DNA of 64,000 bases, taken from the NCBI RefSeq assembly GCF_014857905.1, contig NZ_JACYXE010000001.1:682001-746000 (forward strand). Direction: 5' to 3'. The DNA comes from Agilicoccus flavus. GTDB lineage: Bacteria; Actinomycetota; Actinomycetes; Actinomycetales; Dermatophilaceae. The notes under the pieces were generated by a model, which ran no database searches, was not told where the DNA came from, and saw only the letters and a list, made by a program, of their open reading frames with translations. Positions 60,451-64,000 of this stretch are shown piece after piece (the stretch's first letter is position 1; the number at the start of each line of letters is the position of its first letter). Both the position numbers and the translations under genes were made by a program.

Positions 60451-62088
60451 TCAGCTCCCGCCCCAGAACTCGCAGTGGTGCTGGGCCGCGAGCCGGGCGT
60501 CCGAGATGACCCGGGTCCGGTCGCCGCTGCGCAGCGACAGCACCCGTGCGGTCCGGTCGTAGCGCGGCCACCAGCCCTGACCGGGGACGTTGGGTTTCCC
60601 GGTGAGCGTGAAGGCGCCCCACGCGAGCTTCATGCGGGCCGCGAGAGCCCGTTCCCCGGCGTCGAAGGTCGGCGCGATCGGCGTGCCGTTGTCGAAGCTC
60701 GGGAAGAGGTAGGCGAGCTCGGTCGCGTGGCCGGCGCCCCACACGTACCCCGCGGGCGACGGGGTCAGCCCGGGCCCGGTGCGGTGGGCGAACTCGTACG
60801 CCCACGTGGGCGTCCACCGCGCAAAGTCCTTCGTGAGAGCGCGATTGACGCATCCGCCGATCCCGCCCACGAGGCCGGAGTCGGTCATGATCGCGCCGAC
60901 GAGGTAGGCCGGGGTGAAGCGGTCGGCGTCGCTCGGCCAGGGATACCGCGCGAGGACCCCGTCGGCCCGGGCACCGAAGGTCTCCCGGACCCACGCGACG
61001 TACTGCTCCCGCGATTGACCGATGGTGCCGGCGGCGAACGTGCGGCCCTCGTCGCGGGTCGCACCGATCACCACGGGGACCCGCGCGAAGCGGCCCGCGG
61101 ACACGGCCCGCGCGGGGTCCTCCGGCAGGAACCGCGTCCCCCGCACCGGCGCGGGCAGGGTCCCGTTCCAGCCGTCGATGAGAGCGCCGGCCGGCTTGCG
61201 ACGCAGGCACGCGAGCACGTCGGCGCCGCTGCAGCCCATCCGCGCGGCGAAAGCGGTGCCGGTGGCCTGCGCCGTACTCTGCGTCGCGCTGGGGCAGGAG
61301 CCGCTCTGGATCATCGCTCCGGCGAACAGTCCGCGAGAGCCGGGGGCGACGAGGTGGGTGCACACCGACCACCCGCCGGCGGACTCGCCCCCGATGGTCA
61401 CCTGGTCGGGGTCGCCGCCGAAGCGGGCGATGTTGCGCTTCACCCAGCGCAGCGCGGCCTGCTGGTCCTGGAGGCCGTAGTTGCCGGACTCGCCCTGGGC
61501 CGCCGTCAGCCCGGGCGTCGCGAGGAAGCCGAGCGCGCCGAGCCGGTAGTTGATGCTCACGGTGACGGCGCCGGTGCTGCGGGTGATCGCGGCGCCGTCG
61601 GCCTGGTTCGAGCTCCCGTCGAGGAGCCCGCCCCCGTGGATGAAGACGTAGACGGGCCGTCGGTCGCCGGCGGAGAGCCCGGCGGGGCGCCGGACGTTGA
61701 CGAAGAGGCAGTCCTCGGACTCGCTGCGCGGGCCGTTGCCGCCGGCGAGCGCGGCGCAGCGATCGCCGTGCCGGGTGGCGTCCGCGACGCCCCGCCAGGG
61801 GGTGACGGGCGCCGGTGGGCGCCAGCGTCGGGCGCCGACGGGCGGCGCGGCGTACCGGATGCCCGAGAAGGCGTCGACACCGTCGGTCGTCGCGCCGCGC
61901 ACCCGGCCGGACTCGGTGCGCACGACGGGCGACGACGTGCGGCCCGGTGGCCGCACCTCGTCGGCCGGGGCGGTCGCGGGCCGGGCGCTCGAGGCCGGGG
62001 CGGCGACGAGCGCACCCCCGAGCATCAGGGCGGCACCGGCGACACCGGCCACCAGGCGGCGGGCGAGAGACGACGTGATCGGCACCAT
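60451..62088 (-). CDS. Secreted type-B carboxylesterase/lipase
   Basis: The 545-residue enzyme starts at ATG 62088 (AGGAGG upstream). It has a signal peptide (RRLVAGVAGAALMLGGAL, cut near SSARPA) and a carboxylesterase fold. Landmarks are GIRYAAPPVG, SEDCLFVNVRRP, the oxyanion loop FIHGGGLLDGSS, INYRLGALGF, the nucleophile elbow IGGESAGG, a candidate acid in GATRDEGRTF and the His in WGAGHATEL. Cys pairs typical of extracellular type-B esterases are kept. It is divergent from the GH3 gene and both are exported. Confidence 0.94.
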   Translation of the reverse strand: MVPITSSLARRLVAGVAGAALMLGGALVAAPASSARPATAPADEVRPPGRTSSPVVRTESGRVRGATTDGVDAFSGIRYAAPPVGARRWRPPAPVTPWRGVADATRHGDRCAALAGGNGPRSESEDCLFVNVRRPAGLSAGDRRPVYVFIHGGGLLDGSSNQADGAAITRSTGAVTVSINYRLGALGFLATPGLTAAQGESGNYGLQDQQAALRWVKRNIARFGGDPDQVTIGGESAGGWSVCTHLVAPGSRGLFAGAMIQSGSCPSATQSTAQATGTAFAARMGCSGADVLACLRRKPAGALIDGWNGTLPAPVRGTRFLPEDPARAVSAGRFARVPVVIGATRDEGRTFAAGTIGQSREQYVAWVRETFGARADGVLARYPWPSDADRFTPAYLVGAIMTDSGLVGGIGGCVNRALTKDFARWTPTWAYEFAHRTGPGLTPSPAGYVWGAGHATELAYLFPSFDNGTPIAPTFDAGERALAARMKLAWGAFTLTGKPNVPGQGWWPRYDRTARVLSLRSGDRTRVISDARLAAQHHCEFWGGS

Positions 62089-62303
62089 TGCCGACCTCCT
62101 TCTCGGACGAGGACGATGCGGCAGCCTTGCACGAACCCCCGCCCCGCACAACGGGATCGGATCCGGGCCCGCAGCCCGCGCGCCTGACGGCCGGGCGCCT
62201 CCTCGCCCGGCGCGGCCGGGGCCACATCGCCCGCACCGCAACCCGCCACGGCGGGGCGGCCGGTGGCAGGGTGACCCTCACCTCCTGCCGAAAGGGACTC
62301 GCC

Positions 62304-64000
62304 ATGCGTGCACGCCGCACCCTCGCCACCGCTGTCGTGGGACTGATCGCCACCGCCGGCACGCTGCTCCCGGCCGACCTCGCGGCCGCCCGGCCCGCAG
62401 CGGCGGACACCGCGCTGCCGAGCCCCGTCGAGCGGACCGTCACCGACGGGAAGACGACCTTCCGCGTCGTCACCAACCCGCGTGGCGGGGCCACGCTGAG
62501 CTACGTCCCGTCCGGGGCCGTCACGCTGCTGCGCGTGCGTACCGGCGGCGCCGAGTACGCGTTCAAGGACATGAACGCCAACGGCCGGCTCGACGCCTGG
62601 GAGGACTGGCGCAACGGCGTCGACGTCCGCGCGAAGGCGCTGGCGCAGGAGCTGACCATCCCCCAGATCGCCGGGCTCATGCTCTTCAGCTCGCACGAAC
62701 GGGATTTCGCCGCCGGCCTCACCGACGCCCAGCGCACGTACCTGCGCCAGGACCACCTGCGCAACGTGCTCAACGCCGGGGCGAACGACGTGAGGGCCAA
62801 CGTCACGTGGACGAACCAGGCCCAGGCGTTCGCGGAGGCGCAGACCCGGGCGGGGCTGCCGTACGTGCCGGTCAACATCTCCTCCGACCCGCGCTCGACC
62901 GCGGGCGGCGACAACGCCTACAACGCCGAGGGCGCCGACATCTCGCGGTGGCCGTCGAACATCGGGCTCGCGGCGACGTTCTCGCGGAAGGCGATGCTCG
63001 ACTTCGCGAAGGCCTCGTCGGCGGAGTACCGCGCGATGGGCATCACGACGGCCCTCGGGCCGCAGATCGACCTCGCCACCGAGCCCCGCTGGTTGCGCGT
63101 CGACGGCACCTTCGGCGAGAACTCCGCCCTCGCGTCGAGGATGGCGAAGGCGTACGTGGAGGGGTCGCAGAACACGTACGACGCCAAGGGCCGCCCCACC
63201 GGGTGGGGCCCTGAGTCGATCAGCACGATGATCAAGCACTTCCCCGGCGACGGCGCGGGCGAGGGCGGCCGCGAGGCCCACCTCAACGCCGGGAAGTACG
63301 CCGTCTACCCGGGCGGGAACTTCGCCGAACATCTCGAGCCGTTCTCCGCCGCGATGGACTCGCTCGCGATGATGAGCTCCTATTCGATCGCCATCGCCAA
63401 GGACGGTTCGCCGCTCACCGGCAACCGGGTCGGGTCGGCCTACGACCCGGTGAAGATCGACATCGCGCGGAAGGCGGGATTCGACGGCGTCATCTGTACC
63501 GACTGGGGCGTGACGACGGGCTACAAGGACCCGAACTCGCCCTTCGGGATGGCGTGGGGTCAGGAGAAGGCGACGGTCGAAGAGCGGCACTACGCGGTGC
63601 TGAGGGCCGGCCTCGACATGTTCGGCGGCAACAACAAGACCGCCCCCGTCCTCGCCGCCCACGCGATGTGGGCGAAGGACCATGCGGCCGGCAAGGTGGG
63701 GGTCTCGGCCGACGCGCGGTTCCGGCGCTCCGGGGAGCGCATCCTGCGGATGCTGTTCGCCCCCGGGCTCTTCGACCACCCGTACCTCGACCTCGCCGCC
63801 TCGACGAGGGTCGTCGCCAGCGCCGACAAGGTCGCGCGCGGGCAGGCGATCCAGCGCGACTCGGTCGTCATGCTGAAGAACGCGAGGCGCACCATCCGCC
63901 CGACGCGCGCCGGCGCCTACCGGAACAAGACCGTCTACATCCCGAGCTCGATCGGGCACGGCTTCCCGAGTGTCTTCTCGCAGTCGACGACCGACGTCGT
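62304..64000 (+). CDS. Secreted GH3-family beta-glycosidase, 3' truncated by window edge
   Basis: The gene starts at ATG 62304 after AAAGGGACTC; about 565 codons are visible. It has a signal peptide (RRTLATAVVGLIATAGTLL, cut near ARPAAA), a short lead with a Ca-binding-like DMNANGRLDAWEDW, and the GH3 TIM barrel (ELTIPQIAGLMLFS, ALGPQIDLATEPRW, KHFPGDGAGEGG). The candidate nucleophile Asp is in GVICTDWGVTTG. The second domain begins near SVVMLKNARR. The product is probably an extracellular beta-glucosidase or xylosidase, fitting the GH26 gene nearby. Confidence 0.92.
   Translation, partial: MRARRTLATAVVGLIATAGTLLPADLAAARPAAADTALPSPVERTVTDGKTTFRVVTNPRGGATLSYVPSGAVTLLRVRTGGAEYAFKDMNANGRLDAWEDWRNGVDVRAKALAQELTIPQIAGLMLFSSHERDFAAGLTDAQRTYLRQDHLRNVLNAGANDVRANVTWTNQAQAFAEAQTRAGLPYVPVNISSDPRSTAGGDNAYNAEGADISRWPSNIGLAATFSRKAMLDFAKASSAEYRAMGITTALGPQIDLATEPRWLRVDGTFGENSALASRMAKAYVEGSQNTYDAKGRPTGWGPESISTMIKHFPGDGAGEGGREAHLNAGKYAVYPGGNFAEHLEPFSAAMDSLAMMSSYSIAIAKDGSPLTGNRVGSAYDPVKIDIARKAGFDGVICTDWGVTTGYKDPNSPFGMAWGQEKATVEERHYAVLRAGLDMFGGNNKTAPVLAAHAMWAKDHAAGKVGVSADARFRRSGERILRMLFAPGLFDHPYLDLAASTRVVASADKVARGQAIQRDSVVMLKNARRTIRPTRAGAYRNKTVYIPSSIGHGFPSVFSQSTTDV

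Overview
The window is chromosomal DNA of a very GC-rich Gram-positive actinobacterium. Supporting signs are GC-dominated third codon positions, many GTG starts, 4-base ATGA/GTGA overlaps inside operons, several starts that look leaderless, a stand-alone LigD-type primase-polymerase, a DrrAB-type ABC exporter beside a TetR repressor, a DesK/DesR-type two-component system and secreted GH3 and GH26 glycosidases. A Micrococcales-like soil or plant-polymer degrader fits, but the sequence gives no species. I saw no rRNA, tRNA, CRISPR array, prophage or transposase gene.

Layout. 1-7.9 kb (minus strand): a truncated secreted hydrolase, a NUDIX enzyme, acetate kinase, two CNNM/CBS membrane proteins, and an ArsR-CDF metal efflux pair behind a likely leaderless promoter. 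8-13.8 kb: phosphoketolase (its acetyl phosphate can feed the acetate kinase), a MetA-type homoserine acyltransferase with the acetyl-CoA signature Glu111, and an unusual in-frame fusion of a winged-helix/nucleotidyltransferase protein to a MalY-type C-S lyase. 13.8-19 kb: TetR and a divergent ABC exporter with three operator copies between them, a Tat-type esterase, and an FHA-like/winged-helix protein. 19-23 kb: PAP2-like protein, an 83-bp tandem repeat array, a secreted propeller-like protein, a YqeY protein and LigD polymerase. 23.1-29 kb: a complete Mrp Na+/H+ antiporter operon with A and B fused.

29-38.5 kb: NYN-domain protein, nucleoside transporter, cytidine deaminase, Uma2 protein, ABC exporter plus histidine kinase and response regulator, then thymidine phosphorylase and deoxyribose-phosphate aldolase. 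Together, transporter, Cdd, DeoA and DeoC form a pyrimidine nucleoside salvage and catabolic set. 38.6-42 kb: a methyltransferase, a repeat-rich intergenic region, and a phosphohexomutase gene carrying an in-frame 54-bp minisatellite. 42.6-49.3 kb: endonuclease VIII-like glycosylase, siderophore-interacting protein, AI-2E family permease, a direct alkylation-reversal operon (two methyltransferases plus AlkB), and an aldo/keto reductase. 49.4-52.8 kb: hemerythrin, an enolase-superfamily OSBS/racemase coupled to a GNAT protein, and OsmC. 53-64 kb: GH26, 2Fe-2S thioredoxin-like protein, two SDRs, two zinc dehydrogenases (one FdhA), an ASCH-like protein whose 3' end lies in a 53-bp tandem repeat, a type-B carboxylesterase and a GH3 enzyme cut by the window end.

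The least expected material is repetitive and non-coding. Three intergenic sites carry a pair of 14-bp near-palindromes whose starts are exactly 48 bp apart. There is also a 116-bp element with 31-bp inverted ends, an 83-bp array ending in a perfect 19-bp hairpin, a 53-bp array at a gene end, and a minisatellite inside a housekeeping enzyme.
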